64,000 nt of DNA from positions 62,001 to 126,000 of the forward strand of contig NZ_PVTV01000014.1 of the NCBI RefSeq assembly GCF_003003055.1. Direction: 5' to 3'. Position numbers and translations under genes: made by a program. Source of the stretch: Jezberella montanilacus. GTDB lineage: Bacteria > Pseudomonadota > Gammaproteobacteria > Burkholderiales > Burkholderiaceae_B. Of the stretch, positions 51,128 through 60,451 are shown in pieces (positions within the stretch are counted from its first letter, which is position 1; each line of letters begins with the position of its first letter). Below the pieces are notes generated by a model. The model ran no database searches and was not told where the DNA came from. It saw nothing but the letters and a program-made list of their open reading frames with translations.

Positions 51128-52729
51128 ATGTCAGTCTCATCATCAACACCCGTCTCTTTCGCGCAATGCCTCACCGATTGCGCTCAACGAACACCTGAAC
51201 AAATCGCACTGATCGACAGAAATCAGCCGACCACTTATCGAGAACTCAACGCCCAAGTCGAAAAGCTGGCTGCCGGTTTTGCCAAACTCGGAATTGGTGC
51301 AGGTGACCGCATCGCGTTATGGTTGCCCAATTGCCTGGCTTGGGTTCAAACCTTCCTCGCGTGCGCGAGATTGGGCGCAACGGTGTTAGCCGTCAATACG
51401 CGATTTCGCAGCAAAGAAGTTGCAGATATCGTCGGCAGAGGTCAAGCAAAATGGCTTGTGATGTGGCCTGAATTCAAAGGGATCCCCTTCGCAGACATCT
51501 TGTCCGATGTCCCGAGCGAAATTACCCAAGGCCTCGAAGGCATCATCACGCTCGGTCAGTCACCAGAACGATTAGCAGGTCATCAGCCAATCCGGTTTGA
51601 GGACCTATTGCATTCAACAGACGCTATTCCTGCAGACTATGGCAACAACGGCGTACTTTGTTACACCACCTCCGGCACAACATCCTTGCCCAAATTTGTC
51701 TTGCACGATCAGAAAACCCTGATTATGCATGCTCGCGCAATGATCCAAGCCTACGGCTACGATCACACGAGTCGCATCCTTGCCAGCACGCCTTTTTGCG
51801 GTGCCTTTGGCTTTTCTACCTTGTCAGGCGGTTTGGCTAACGGCTTCACCATTGTGAGCGAGCCGGTGTCAGATACGGCCAGCACACTTGAACAGATCCG
51901 TTTACATGGCATCACCCATACCTATGCGAATAACGAATCGATTCTCAAACTGCTTGAATCTGCCCCGACGCCTGAACTGTTCAAGACCTGCAAATTATTC
52001 GGGTTTGCGAGTTTCTCGCCCGCCCTCGGTGAATTACTCACTAAAGCGGAACAAGCCCGCTTGCCACTCACCGGTCTGTATGGTTCGAGTGAGTTGCAAG
52101 CTTTGATCGCAGCCCAGCCCACTGACTCAAACCAGGGCGACACGAGCGTGCGGTATGTTGCCGGAGGTCGCCTGATTCACCCCGAGGCCAGACTGCGCGC
52201 GCGTGATCCAGCGTCTGGTCATGTTCTGCCGTATGGGGAGTCAGGTGAAATTGAAATCAAAACACCCAGCATCATGTTGGGTTATCTGGACAACCCCGAC
52301 GCCACTCGCCAAGCGTTCACCGACGATGGCTATTTCAAAACAGGTGACTTAGGCTATGCCGTGAGCGACACGCAGTTTGTGTTTCAGACTCGGTTGGGTG
52401 ACTCGATGCGCTTGTCAGGGTTTATGGTTAATCCCGTCGAGATTGAGCAGTGTATTGAGGAACAGCCCGGTGTACTTGCATGCCAGGTCGTTGCTGGCAC
52501 AAAAGGATCCAAGGTCGCGCCGGTCGCTTTTGTGATTTTGCGTGATGGTGCGAGGGTCGATACCGCAACGTGGACTCAGGCCTGTAAACGCGTGCTGGCT
52601 GGCTTTAAAGTGCCAGTCCATTTTGAAATCGTCACTGAGTTCCCCTCTGTACAAAGTGCTAATGCCGTCAAAATCCAAAAGAACAAATTGCGCGAGATGG
52701 CAGACCAGATTCTGGGGTCGATGTCATGA
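51128..52729 (+). CDS. AMP-forming acyl-CoA synthetase with variant P-loop
   Basis: A 533-residue adenylate-forming CoA ligase. The P-loop reads TTSGTTSLPKFVLH in place of TSGTTGxPKG, so a loop glycine is serine. Other motifs are YGSSELQAL, TGDLGY, and a C-terminal IQKNKLRE with the likely catalytic lysine. An ATG at 51128 is chosen over a TTG at 51101. It overlaps the GntR gene by four bases and heads the synthetase-GntR-dehydrogenase-ThDP enzyme-ADH run. The substrate is unknown. Confidence 0.84.
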   Translation: MSVSSSTPVSFAQCLTDCAQRTPEQIALIDRNQPTTYRELNAQVEKLAAGFAKLGIGAGDRIALWLPNCLAWVQTFLACARLGATVLAVNTRFRSKEVADIVGRGQAKWLVMWPEFKGIPFADILSDVPSEITQGLEGIITLGQSPERLAGHQPIRFEDLLHSTDAIPADYGNNGVLCYTTSGTTSLPKFVLHDQKTLIMHARAMIQAYGYDHTSRILASTPFCGAFGFSTLSGGLANGFTIVSEPVSDTASTLEQIRLHGITHTYANNESILKLLESAPTPELFKTCKLFGFASFSPALGELLTKAEQARLPLTGLYGSSELQALIAAQPTDSNQGDTSVRYVAGGRLIHPEARLRARDPASGHVLPYGESGEIEIKTPSIMLGYLDNPDATRQAFTDDGYFKTGDLGYAVSDTQFVFQTRLGDSMRLSGFMVNPVEIEQCIEEQPGVLACQVVAGTKGSKVAPVAFVILRDGARVDTATWTQACKRVLAGFKVPVHFEIVTEFPSVQSANAVKIQKNKLREMADQILGSMS

Positions 52730-53472
52730 CGACTGCCGGACAAGTCTACTCACGCAGTCCCCTGCCTCTTTATCTGCAAGTGGCTGCAATCTTTAGACGC
52801 AATATCCAGCGTGATCTCTGGCAACGTGGCTCACAAGTCCCTGCGCTGGACAGCTTGGTCGAAACATTAGGCGTGTCACGTGCAACCGTTCGCCAGGCCT
52901 TCGGCCTCCTTGAGCGAGAAGGCCTCATCCACCGCTCGAGAGGATCCGGCACCTACGTCAACCATGAGCTACCAAAAACAATCAGTATGACGCTGCCAAA
53001 GACCTGGGCAGAAACTGTAGCCTTGAGTAATGCGCTGGGCACTCAAACTCTGACAGAGTCCAACAACGATGTGGCCCTGCCGAGTTGGCTGGGTATGAAA
53101 TGTCCTTATGAAAAAAGCGGCCACTTCCACTATTGGCGACGCGTTCACACAACCTCGGCAGGGCCTTTCTGCTACACAGAAGTCTATTTAGCCAACGACA
53201 TTTACGACAAACATCCAGAACGCTATCGTCATCGTACGGTTGCTCCTATTCTGGATTCACTGCATGGCACGGAAATCAGCCATGCTGAGCAACTCCTGAC
53301 CATTATCGAGGCAGGATCAGACTCGGCTGAAGCCTTGCACCTGCCTTTGGCGACACCGGTGGCAGAGCTCAGACGCTATGCCTGCATTGGCGAACGCGTG
53401 ATTTATTTCACACGACTTGAGGTCCCGACTCGTTATGTACAAATCACTTTTGACTTGATGGAGCAGCGCTGA
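52726..53472 (+). CDS. GntR family regulator, HutC/UTRA subfamily
   Basis: A 248-residue regulator with an N-terminal winged helix (ETLGVSRATVRQAFGLLERE) and a UTRA ligand domain (about residues 85-245). It lies inside the catabolic operon, overlapping the synthetase by four bases and one base before the acyl-CoA dehydrogenase, so it should autoregulate through a palindrome such as 51082-51100. UTRA domains bind small effectors of the controlled pathway. Confidence 0.88.
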   Translation: MTTAGQVYSRSPLPLYLQVAAIFRRNIQRDLWQRGSQVPALDSLVETLGVSRATVRQAFGLLEREGLIHRSRGSGTYVNHELPKTISMTLPKTWAETVALSNALGTQTLTESNNDVALPSWLGMKCPYEKSGHFHYWRRVHTTSAGPFCYTEVYLANDIYDKHPERYRHRTVAPILDSLHGTEISHAEQLLTIIEAGSDSAEALHLPLATPVAELRRYACIGERVIYFTRLEVPTRYVQITFDLMEQR

Positions 53473-53473
53473 C

Positions 53474-54649
53474 ATGTTTCACGCTAATTCCCTTTTACTG
53501 CCTTTTTTTAACGATGAACACCGAGCACTGCACGACTCATTACATCGTTGGTGTCGCCAACATTTCACCTCGCGCATCCACAATGGATCGGTAGATTTGT
53601 ATTGCCAGAAACTGGTTCGACAGTTGGGCGACGCGGGCTGGCTGCGCTACACAGTCCCTGCAGCGTATGGAGGCCAGTTACCTGAAATCGATTCACGCAG
53701 CTTGTGCTTGTTACGACAAACCCTCGGTTATTACGATGGCTTAGCCGATTTTGCGTTTGTCATGCAGGGCTTGGGGTCTGGTCCGATCACTCTCTTTGGG
53801 TCAGATGAACTCAAAGCCAAATATCTGCCGAAAGTCGCGACAGGTGACTATATCGCGGCGTTCGCCTTATCTGAACCTGACGCCGGCTCGGATGCCGCTG
53901 CAATGAAAACCAAAGCGACTCGCACCGCTGATGGCTACTTGCTGAATGGTGTGAAGACTTGGATTTCAAATGCCGGGATCGCTGATTTTTATACCGTCTT
54001 TGCGCGAACTGAAAACGATGAAGCCGAAGGGGTAACCGCTTTTGTCGTCGATGCCAATACGCCCGGATTGGAAATCACGGAGCGTTTTGATTTGGCTGCG
54101 CCTCATCCGATTGGCACACTTACTTTTACAAATTGCTACATCCCTGCATCACAGCGGTTGGCTCAGCCTGGTCAAGGCTTCAAAGTTGCCATGCAGAATC
54201 TCGATGTCTTCAGAGCCTCGGTCGGTGCTGCAGCATTAGGCTTTGCCGAAACCGCGCTGGATATGGCGATTAACCATGCAAGTACACGCCAAATGTTTGG
54301 CGGCGTCTTGAGTGATTTACAGATCACTCAAGCAGCCATCGGCGACATGAGTACCGAGATCGACGCAGCAACCCTACTTGTCTATCGAGCCGCGTGGGAG
54401 CGCGATGTATTGAAGCAACGCACGACCCGCTCTGCTGCCATGGCAAAATTGTATGCGACTGAATCTGCCCAGCGAATCATTGATCGAAGTTTGCAGATGT
54501 TTGGTGGCCTTGGGGTGCGGGTAGGGCAGCCCATTGAAATGCTTTACCGAGAAGTCCGTGCCTTGAGAATTTATGAAGGCGCGACTGAAGTACAACAAGT
54601 CATCATCGCTCGCGAGACAATGAAAAATAAAACTGGAGAAGCAAAATGA
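53474..54649 (+). CDS. Acyl-CoA dehydrogenase (FAD-dependent)
   Basis: A 391-residue acyl-CoA dehydrogenase with FALSEPDAGSDAAAMKTKAT in the middle domain and the catalytic glutamate in RIYEGATEVQQVI near the C-terminus. It probably oxidises the CoA thioester made by the synthetase encoded upstream. It overlaps the thiamine-diphosphate enzyme gene by four bases. Confidence 0.88.
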   Translation: MFHANSLLLPFFNDEHRALHDSLHRWCRQHFTSRIHNGSVDLYCQKLVRQLGDAGWLRYTVPAAYGGQLPEIDSRSLCLLRQTLGYYDGLADFAFVMQGLGSGPITLFGSDELKAKYLPKVATGDYIAAFALSEPDAGSDAAAMKTKATRTADGYLLNGVKTWISNAGIADFYTVFARTENDEAEGVTAFVVDANTPGLEITERFDLAAPHPIGTLTFTNCYIPASQRLAQPGQGFKVAMQNLDVFRASVGAAALGFAETALDMAINHASTRQMFGGVLSDLQITQAAIGDMSTEIDAATLLVYRAAWERDVLKQRTTRSAAMAKLYATESAQRIIDRSLQMFGGLGVRVGQPIEMLYREVRALRIYEGATEVQQVIIARETMKNKTGEAK

Positions 54650-56211
54650 ACGGTTCAGAAGCAATGGTTCAAACCCTCTTGGCTGCAGGCATCGACACCT
54701 GTTTTGCCAATCCAGGGACGTCCGAGATGCATTTTGTATCTGCATTAGATCGCGCAACACAGATGCGCTGCGTCCTTGGTTTATTCGAAGGTGTCGTGAC
54801 GGGGGGTGCTGACGGCTACTACCGCATGGCTGAAAAACCCGCCGCAACATTGCTGCATCTCGGGCCTGGCTTAGGCAACGGCTTGGCCAATCTGCATAAT
54901 GCCAAACGCGCTCACTCAGGCATTGTCAATATCGTCGGTCAACACGCGCTCGATCACATTCATAACGATGCGCCGCTGAACTCGGATGTTGAAGCCGTTG
55001 CACGTCCCATGTCGCACTGGGTTAAGACAACCAGATCCGCGACTGAAGCGCCTATGGATACGGCAGAGGCGATTTCGCAAGCGACGAGCACACCAGGTCG
55101 GATCGCAACACTTGTGTTGCCAGCCAATTGCGCGTGGGAGTCAGCCGATCCTGGTCGTTACGCTAGCGCCCCCGCCCAGACCGCCGCGGCACCACTGACT
55201 GATTCGATTCTTGCCATTGCGAAGATCTTGAGCGATAAAAATCTCGCCACGCAAACCACCCTCCTGCTGGGCGGCGCAGCACTGCGGGCCAAAGCTGCCA
55301 TGCTAGCGGGTCGAATCGCAGGCAAGACAGGTTGCAAACTTGCCTCTGAACCTCGTAATCCCAGGATGGAAAGAGGTCGTGGTCGCGTCAATATCCGGCC
55401 ACTGCCCTTCCCTGTTGCAGGCGCAGTCGAGATGTTGAAAGAGACCAGACATCTGGTCCTGATCGGTGCTGCCCCGCCGGTTGCTTTTTTTGCCTACCCC
55501 GATAAACCACGGATGATCAAACAACCAGATTGCGAAGTCCACACGCTAGCCACCCTGACGCATGACTTGGAAGCAACGCTGCAGGGTTTGTGTGATGCGC
55601 TGGATGCTGGCTCTGCAACACCCGCTGACTTTGCTGATGAAGACAAAATCATCACCGAATTACCAACGGGCGCTGCCAACGCCGACAACGTCGGTTACGT
55701 GATCGCCGCCACGTTACCGCCCAATGCCATCTTGATTGATGAGGCCGTCACGTCTGGTCGACAGTTATTCAAAACCATGCCAATGGCTCAGGCTCATGAT
55801 TGCCTGGATATCACCGGCGGCTCAATCGGCTTTGGGCTGCCGTGTGCGGTCGGTGCAGCGGTCGCTTGCCCGGATCGCAAGGTGGTTGCCTTGGTTGGTG
55901 ACGGCAGCGCCATGTACACCATACAGTCACTGTGGACTATGGCTCGCGAACAACTGGACGTCACGGTTGTTATCTTCGCCAATCGATCCTACCGAATCTT
56001 ACGCGGTGAGCTCACCAACATGGGCGGCCCAGCCGCAGGTGCGAATGCCGCACGCATGCTGGATCTGGATAAGCCAAACCTGGACTTTGTCGCGATCGCT
56101 AAAGGCCATGGCGTGCCGGGCATTCAGGTCAACAAGCTTGAAGACCTGGCCGCTGCACTGCGCGTTGCAGCAGCAGAGAAAGGACCTAAATTAATTGAAC
56201 TAGTTATGTAA
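54646..56211 (+). CDS. Thiamine-diphosphate-dependent decarboxylase/acetolactate-synthase-like enzyme
   Basis: A 521-residue ThDP enzyme. The N-terminal PYR domain has the catalytic Glu48 in GLFEGVVTGGADGYYRMA, and the C-terminal PP domain has VGDGSAMYTIQSLWT with a downstream Asn in FANRSY that binds metal-ThDP. Length and lack of an FAD-domain pattern favour a benzoylformate-decarboxylase- or ALS-like 2-oxo-acid enzyme rather than IlvB. The next gene is an alcohol dehydrogenase, which could reduce an aldehyde product. The true substrate is unknown. Confidence 0.83.
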   Translation: MNGSEAMVQTLLAAGIDTCFANPGTSEMHFVSALDRATQMRCVLGLFEGVVTGGADGYYRMAEKPAATLLHLGPGLGNGLANLHNAKRAHSGIVNIVGQHALDHIHNDAPLNSDVEAVARPMSHWVKTTRSATEAPMDTAEAISQATSTPGRIATLVLPANCAWESADPGRYASAPAQTAAAPLTDSILAIAKILSDKNLATQTTLLLGGAALRAKAAMLAGRIAGKTGCKLASEPRNPRMERGRGRVNIRPLPFPVAGAVEMLKETRHLVLIGAAPPVAFFAYPDKPRMIKQPDCEVHTLATLTHDLEATLQGLCDALDAGSATPADFADEDKIITELPTGAANADNVGYVIAATLPPNAILIDEAVTSGRQLFKTMPMAQAHDCLDITGGSIGFGLPCAVGAAVACPDRKVVALVGDGSAMYTIQSLWTMAREQLDVTVVIFANRSYRILRGELTNMGGPAAGANAARMLDLDKPNLDFVAIAKGHGVPGIQVNKLEDLAAALRVAAAEKGPKLIELVM

Positions 56212-56252
56212 CAATACCTTTTGCCATCTCAATAAAAACAGGAGACAACCTC

Positions 56253-57311
56253 ATGAAATGTTATTGCGTCATTAACTTCCAGCAAGCCCTGCAACTGGTG
56301 GATCGCCCCACCCCCACCCCAACCGGCACTCAGGTTTTATTGCAAGTGCGTGCGGCTGGCGTTTGCCACAGCGATCTTCACATTTGGGAAGGCGGTTACG
56401 ATCTGGGTCACGGCAAACGCTTGTCGCTAAAAGATCGCGGGATCAATTTGCCACTGGCGATGGGACATGAAACGGTCGGTACGGTTGTGTCAATGGGACC
56501 CGATGCCACTGGAGTCGAAAAGGGTAAAAACTATGTGGTGTTCCCCTGGATCGGTTGCCGCCAGTGTGTTGCCTGCTTAGAAGGCATGGAGAACCACTGC
56601 TCAGCACCGCAATACCTGGGTGTTTATCGTGACGGCGGTTACGCGGACCACATCGTGGTGCCCGATGCTCGTTATCTGGTTGACATTGGTGATCTGGATC
56701 CTGCAACGACTGCACCTTATGCATGCTCTGGTCTCACTACCTATAGCGCTCTGAACAAAGTAGGCGCTAAAACATTTCAAAACCACCCCATTGTCATTAT
56801 GGGCGCTGGTGGGTTAGGTCTGATGTGCCTTGAATTGGTCAAGGCACAGGGTGGTGCTGGCGCAATCGTGGTTGATATCGACCCGGTCAAGCGTCAAGCA
56901 GCACTAGACGCCGGCGCCATGGCAGCGATTGATGGCAACGCGCCCGATGCGGCTCAACAGATCATCAAAGCAAACGGTGGCAAGATGGTTCAAGCAGTTA
57001 TCGATCTGGTGGGTGCACCGTCCACCACCCAAATCGGTTTTGATAGCATCATCAAAGGCGGGAAGCTGATTATCGTCGGTCTGTTCGGCGGCGCATCACC
57101 TTGGCCAATCGCCTTTATTCCCATGCGCGCGATGCAAATCATTGGCAGCTACGTGGGTTCACTGCAAGAGTTTCATGAATTGATGGTTCTGGTTCGGGCA
57201 GGTAAGGTCAAACCGATTCAAGTCACGCGTCATGAACTCAGCGAGGCCGACGCGGTGCTTGCATCACTCCATCACGGCAAAGTAACCGGTCGGGCTGTTT
57301 TGACTGCTTGA
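56253..57311 (+). CDS. Zinc-dependent alcohol dehydrogenase (MDR family)
   Basis: A 352-residue medium-chain dehydrogenase with catalytic zinc ligands Cys38 (GVCHSDLH) and His72-Glu73 (MGHETVG), a structural zinc site (GCRQCVACLEGMENHC, Cys102/105/108/116) and MGAGGLGLM for NAD binding. CAGGAG precedes the ATG. It may reduce the aldehyde from the preceding ThDP enzyme. Its last 40 bases overlap the convergent recO gene. Confidence 0.86.
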   Translation: MKCYCVINFQQALQLVDRPTPTPTGTQVLLQVRAAGVCHSDLHIWEGGYDLGHGKRLSLKDRGINLPLAMGHETVGTVVSMGPDATGVEKGKNYVVFPWIGCRQCVACLEGMENHCSAPQYLGVYRDGGYADHIVVPDARYLVDIGDLDPATTAPYACSGLTTYSALNKVGAKTFQNHPIVIMGAGGLGLMCLELVKAQGGAGAIVVDIDPVKRQAALDAGAMAAIDGNAPDAAQQIIKANGGKMVQAVIDLVGAPSTTQIGFDSIIKGGKLIIVGLFGGASPWPIAFIPMRAMQIIGSYVGSLQEFHELMVLVRAGKVKPIQVTRHELSEADAVLASLHHGKVTGRAVLTA

Positions 57312-57895
57312 TATTTTTGCAAAGCAAGCAAGACTTGGCGAGTAGCCAACGGTTTACCCGCCAGGTGTTCAGTGAGTTGTTCGCGCAAAAGAGCCCTCAA
57401 TTCGGGCTCTTTTTGCAGGTCACTGAAATCGGGTTCCTCCGAATCCAGACCGTACCCAGTTTCTCTCAGCAATATCCACTCAAACCGTCGCAAGGCGCCC
57501 GCTGCCGCGTCGCCCGCAGCTAAGCGTTGCAATGTCGTGACATAGGCATCAAAGAGACCAGGGTGTGCATCTTCTCGGGGCAGTAGCCGAAACAGCAATT
57601 CATTCATGTACCAACAGGACATCATTGCTGGCCCGGACAGAGCATGGATGCCGGCACATTCAGCGCGGGTGAGCGTCTTGATTTCAGCTGCGCCTGTCCA
57701 CGACAACAACAAGGGTTGAAACACAGACAGTACCGATCTTAGTGCCGAATTAGGACGTTTCGCCCCCTTGGCGACCAGGGTGACCCAGCCGTGGTCACGG
57801 GTAAAGGTTTGAAGGATAAGGGAGGTTTCTCGCCAGGCAGTTGAATGCAACACATAGCCTGGTACTTCATGCACGCGTAGCGCGCGTCTACTCAT
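57272..57895 (-). CDS. recO: DNA repair protein RecO
   Basis: A 207-residue RecO with the N-terminal OB fold (VLHSTAWRETSLILQTFTRDHGW) and a helical C-terminal part. It loads RecA with RecF and RecR. It is somewhat shorter than the 230-250 residues common elsewhere, and the C-terminal zinc-finger cysteines seen in many RecO proteins are absent. It overlaps era by eight bases. In many betaproteobacteria pdxJ follows; here the catabolic island does. Confidence 0.87.
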   Translation of the reverse strand: MSRRALRVHEVPGYVLHSTAWRETSLILQTFTRDHGWVTLVAKGAKRPNSALRSVLSVFQPLLLSWTGAAEIKTLTRAECAGIHALSGPAMMSCWYMNELLFRLLPREDAHPGLFDAYVTTLQRLAAGDAAAGALRRFEWILLRETGYGLDSEEPDFSDLQKEPELRALLREQLTEHLAGKPLATRQVLLALQKYQAVKTARPVTLP

Positions 57896-58787
57896 AGCCC
57901 AGATCGCGCAGGCTGCTTTCTTTATCAGCCCAGCCTTTGCGCACTTTGATATAGACCTCCAAGTGCACCGGTTTATCCAGCAATTTAGTAATGTCCTGAC
58001 GCGCTTCGGAGGCGATGCGCTTCATATGACTACCAGCTGCTCCCAACAGAATAGGCCGATGACTATCGCGCTCAACAATGACACAAGCAGAAACCTGTGC
58101 GCCCTTATCGGTTTCGTCCCAAAGCTCTATTGTCACCGTACAGGCGTAAGGCAACTCATCACCCACCAACCGAAAGATTTTTTCGCGAATCAATTCAGCT
58201 GCGATAAAGCGCATCGATCGGTCGGTGAGCGTATCCGCTTCGAAGAACGCTTCGTTTTCGGGCAGACGTTTAGCTATCTCATCGAGCAGCTGATCGAGTT
58301 GATGCTTTTTATTGGCGCTGACTGGCACAACGGCATCAAAAGGATATTGCTCAACGATCGATGCGACAAAAGGATACAGCTCGTCGCGGTTTTTGATTTC
58401 GTCTATCTTGCTAATGACGAGAATGGTTCGAGCAGGTTCGTGTAACAAAGACAACAATTTTGCGTCACCAGGCGACCACTTGCCCGCTTCCACCACAAAC
58501 AGGACGACGTCAACGTCAGCCAAGGTTTGAGTGACAACACGATTCATCATCTTGTTCATGGCACCGCCATGACGAGTTTGAAACCCTGGCGTATCAACAA
58601 ACACAAACTGTTCGTCGTCACGCGTCAAGACACCCTGTATACGATGTCGCGTCGTTTGAGCTTTACGTGAAACGATTGATATTTTGCTGCCGATCAGCGC
58701 ATTGGTTAGCGTCGACTTGCCGACATTAGGACGCCCAACCACCGCGATGAAACCACAACGGTGGACTGACGTTGCCGCTTCTGTCAT
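57888..58787 (-). CDS. era: GTPase Era
   Basis: A 299-residue Era with G1 GRPNVGKST (18-26), G3 DTPGF and a C-terminal KH domain that binds the 3' end of 16S rRNA. The G4 motif is SKID (126-129) instead of the usual NKxD. It matures the small ribosomal subunit. It overlaps rnc by four bases. Confidence 0.93.
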   Translation of the reverse strand: MTEAATSVHRCGFIAVVGRPNVGKSTLTNALIGSKISIVSRKAQTTRHRIQGVLTRDDEQFVFVDTPGFQTRHGGAMNKMMNRVVTQTLADVDVVLFVVEAGKWSPGDAKLLSLLHEPARTILVISKIDEIKNRDELYPFVASIVEQYPFDAVVPVSANKKHQLDQLLDEIAKRLPENEAFFEADTLTDRSMRFIAAELIREKIFRLVGDELPYACTVTIELWDETDKGAQVSACVIVERDSHRPILLGAAGSHMKRIASEARQDITKLLDKPVHLEVYIKVRKGWADKESSLRDLGYE

Positions 58788-59542
58788 TTGAGTTCCTGAG
58801 CGACGGCTACGGGTAGCGTTAATTGTGTGGTTTTACGAGCACGACTGGCGCGCTTCTTGGCTGGTGCAGGATTGGCAGCGAGCGCCGCTTCAAGTGTCAG
58901 TTTGGCAGCCGATTGCTCTGCAGCACGACGACTCGAACCTGCCGCAACCAACTTCAAATCCAAAATTGGCACGCTGCACTCGACTTCGAACTGCTGGCTA
59001 TGCGCCGCCCCGTGAGTGGCAATCACAGTGTAAATCGGCAGCGCCAGCTTGCGACTTTGTAAAAATTCTTGCAACAGAGTCTTAGCGTCCTTACCCAAGG
59101 TCAACGGATCCACACTTGCCAAGATGGGAACATACAGACTTTCAATAACGTGTTTCGCCGCCTCAAAGCCACCATCCAGAAAGACAGCAGCCAGCACCGC
59201 CTCAAACGTATCCGCAAGGATCGAGGGGCGCCTGAAACCGCCACTTTTTAACTCGCCTTCACCGAGGCGCAAGTAACGAGATAAATCAAGCTTCTGCGCA
59301 ATGTCTGCCAGAGATGCCTGCTTAACCAGGTTAGCCCTCACCCGAGATAGGTCACCCTCATCCAGAGAACCATAATGCGTAAACAGCAATGCAGACACCG
59401 CGACGTTAAGAACCGAGTCACCGAGAAACTCGAGGCGCTCATTGTGCTTGGCCCCGTGACTGCGATGCGTCAAAGCCTGCTCAAGTAAGGCAGGCTTTTT
59501 AAAGGTGTAGTCGATCGAGGACTCAAGTGCGGCGAGTGACAT
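58784..59542 (-). CDS. rnc: Ribonuclease III
   Basis: A 252-residue RNase III with the signature [11 protein letters not shown] (35-45, with Glu38 and Asp42), a second acidic site in [17 protein letters not shown], a double-strand RNA-binding domain and a basic Ala/Lys-rich tail. It processes rRNA precursors. The ATG overlaps the lepB stop as TAATG. Confidence 0.93.
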   Translation of the reverse strand: MSLAALESSIDYTFKKPALLEQALTHRSHGAKHNERLEFLGDSVLNVAVSALLFTHYGSLDEGDLSRVRANLVKQASLADIAQKLDLSRYLRLGEGELKSGGFRRPSILADTFEAVLAAVFLDGGFEAAKHVIESLYVPILASVDPLTLGKDAKTLLQEFLQSRKLALPIYTVIATHGAAHSQQFEVECSVPILDLKLVAAGSSRRAAEQSAAKLTLEAALAANPAPAKKRASRARKTTQLTLPVAVAQELK

Positions 59543-60429
59543 TAATTAAAGGTACCAATACGGCCGAATTTGCCAAAATTCATCCAGATCAAGAAAGCAC
59601 GCCCGACGATGTTCTGATCGGGTACAAAACCCCAGTATCTACTATCCAGACTATTGTCTCGATTATCACCCATCATAAAGTAACCGCCCTCAGGGATAGT
59701 GCATTTGACACCATTTCTAAGGTATTCGCAGTTTTGTCGATTGGGGAAATTCCAAGTAGGGGATAAATCCTGGTATTTTCGCTCATCTAACAATATTTGA
59801 TGATTAACATCGCCCAATTGCTCTGAATACTCTGCCGTATAAGCAACGCGATCTGGCTCAAAATACTCGCCAGATTTGGTTCGAACGATCTCTTTGCCAT
59901 TGATGTAGAGCTTTTTATCGAGATATTCAAGCTTATCGCCGGGCAGACCAACCACGCGTTTAATGTAGTCAAGCGTTGGATCAACTGGGTACCTGAACAC
60001 CATCACATCGCCGCGCTTGGGTGAACCAATAGAAATAATTTTTTGATTCAGTACGGGCAATCGAATCCCATAGTTGAATTTGTTCACCAAAATCAGGTCC
60101 CCTGATTCTAGCGTTGGCAGCATAGAGCCCGACGGGATTCTAAACGGCTCGATCACAAAAGAGCGCAACATAAAAACAAACAAGATGACCGGGAAAAAAC
60201 TCACTGCGTATTCGACAAGCCAATTGATTTTCCCGTGTGTGGCACGCAAGGCTGCTTCTTGTGCCTTTGCCTCTTCCGCAGATAAACCAGTCCAGCTGGG
60301 GCGGGCAAGCGAGAGCGCCGCTTCGACGCGAGTGGCGCGGACGCGACGCAGCCAGAAGTAATCAAGACCATAGATGATCCCAGTCACAACCAGGAGGACG
60401 AACAATATCAGTGCAAAGTTCCAGTTCAT
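59542..60429 (-). CDS. lepB: Signal peptidase I
   Basis: A 295-residue signal peptidase with two N-terminal membrane helices, catalytic Ser102 in PSGSMLPT and Lys157 in [11 protein letters not shown], then [16 protein letters not shown]. It removes signal peptides on the periplasmic face. An ATG at 60429 with AGGTC upstream is used rather than a TTG at 60447. It lies between lepA and rnc. Confidence 0.93.
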   Translation of the reverse strand: MNWNFALILFVLLVVTGIIYGLDYFWLRRVRATRVEAALSLARPSWTGLSAEEAKAQEAALRATHGKINWLVEYAVSFFPVILFVFMLRSFVIEPFRIPSGSMLPTLESGDLILVNKFNYGIRLPVLNQKIISIGSPKRGDVMVFRYPVDPTLDYIKRVVGLPGDKLEYLDKKLYINGKEIVRTKSGEYFEPDRVAYTAEYSEQLGDVNHQILLDERKYQDLSPTWNFPNRQNCEYLRNGVKCTIPEGGYFMMGDNRDNSLDSRYWGFVPDQNIVGRAFLIWMNFGKFGRIGTFN

Positions 60430-60451
60430 GTTTGACCTGAGAGGCAATATT

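Noticed and set aside
57272-57895. RecO as a truncated pseudogene
   Set aside because: It is short but retains the N-terminal fold and helical part, has an intact frame and keeps its operon position.
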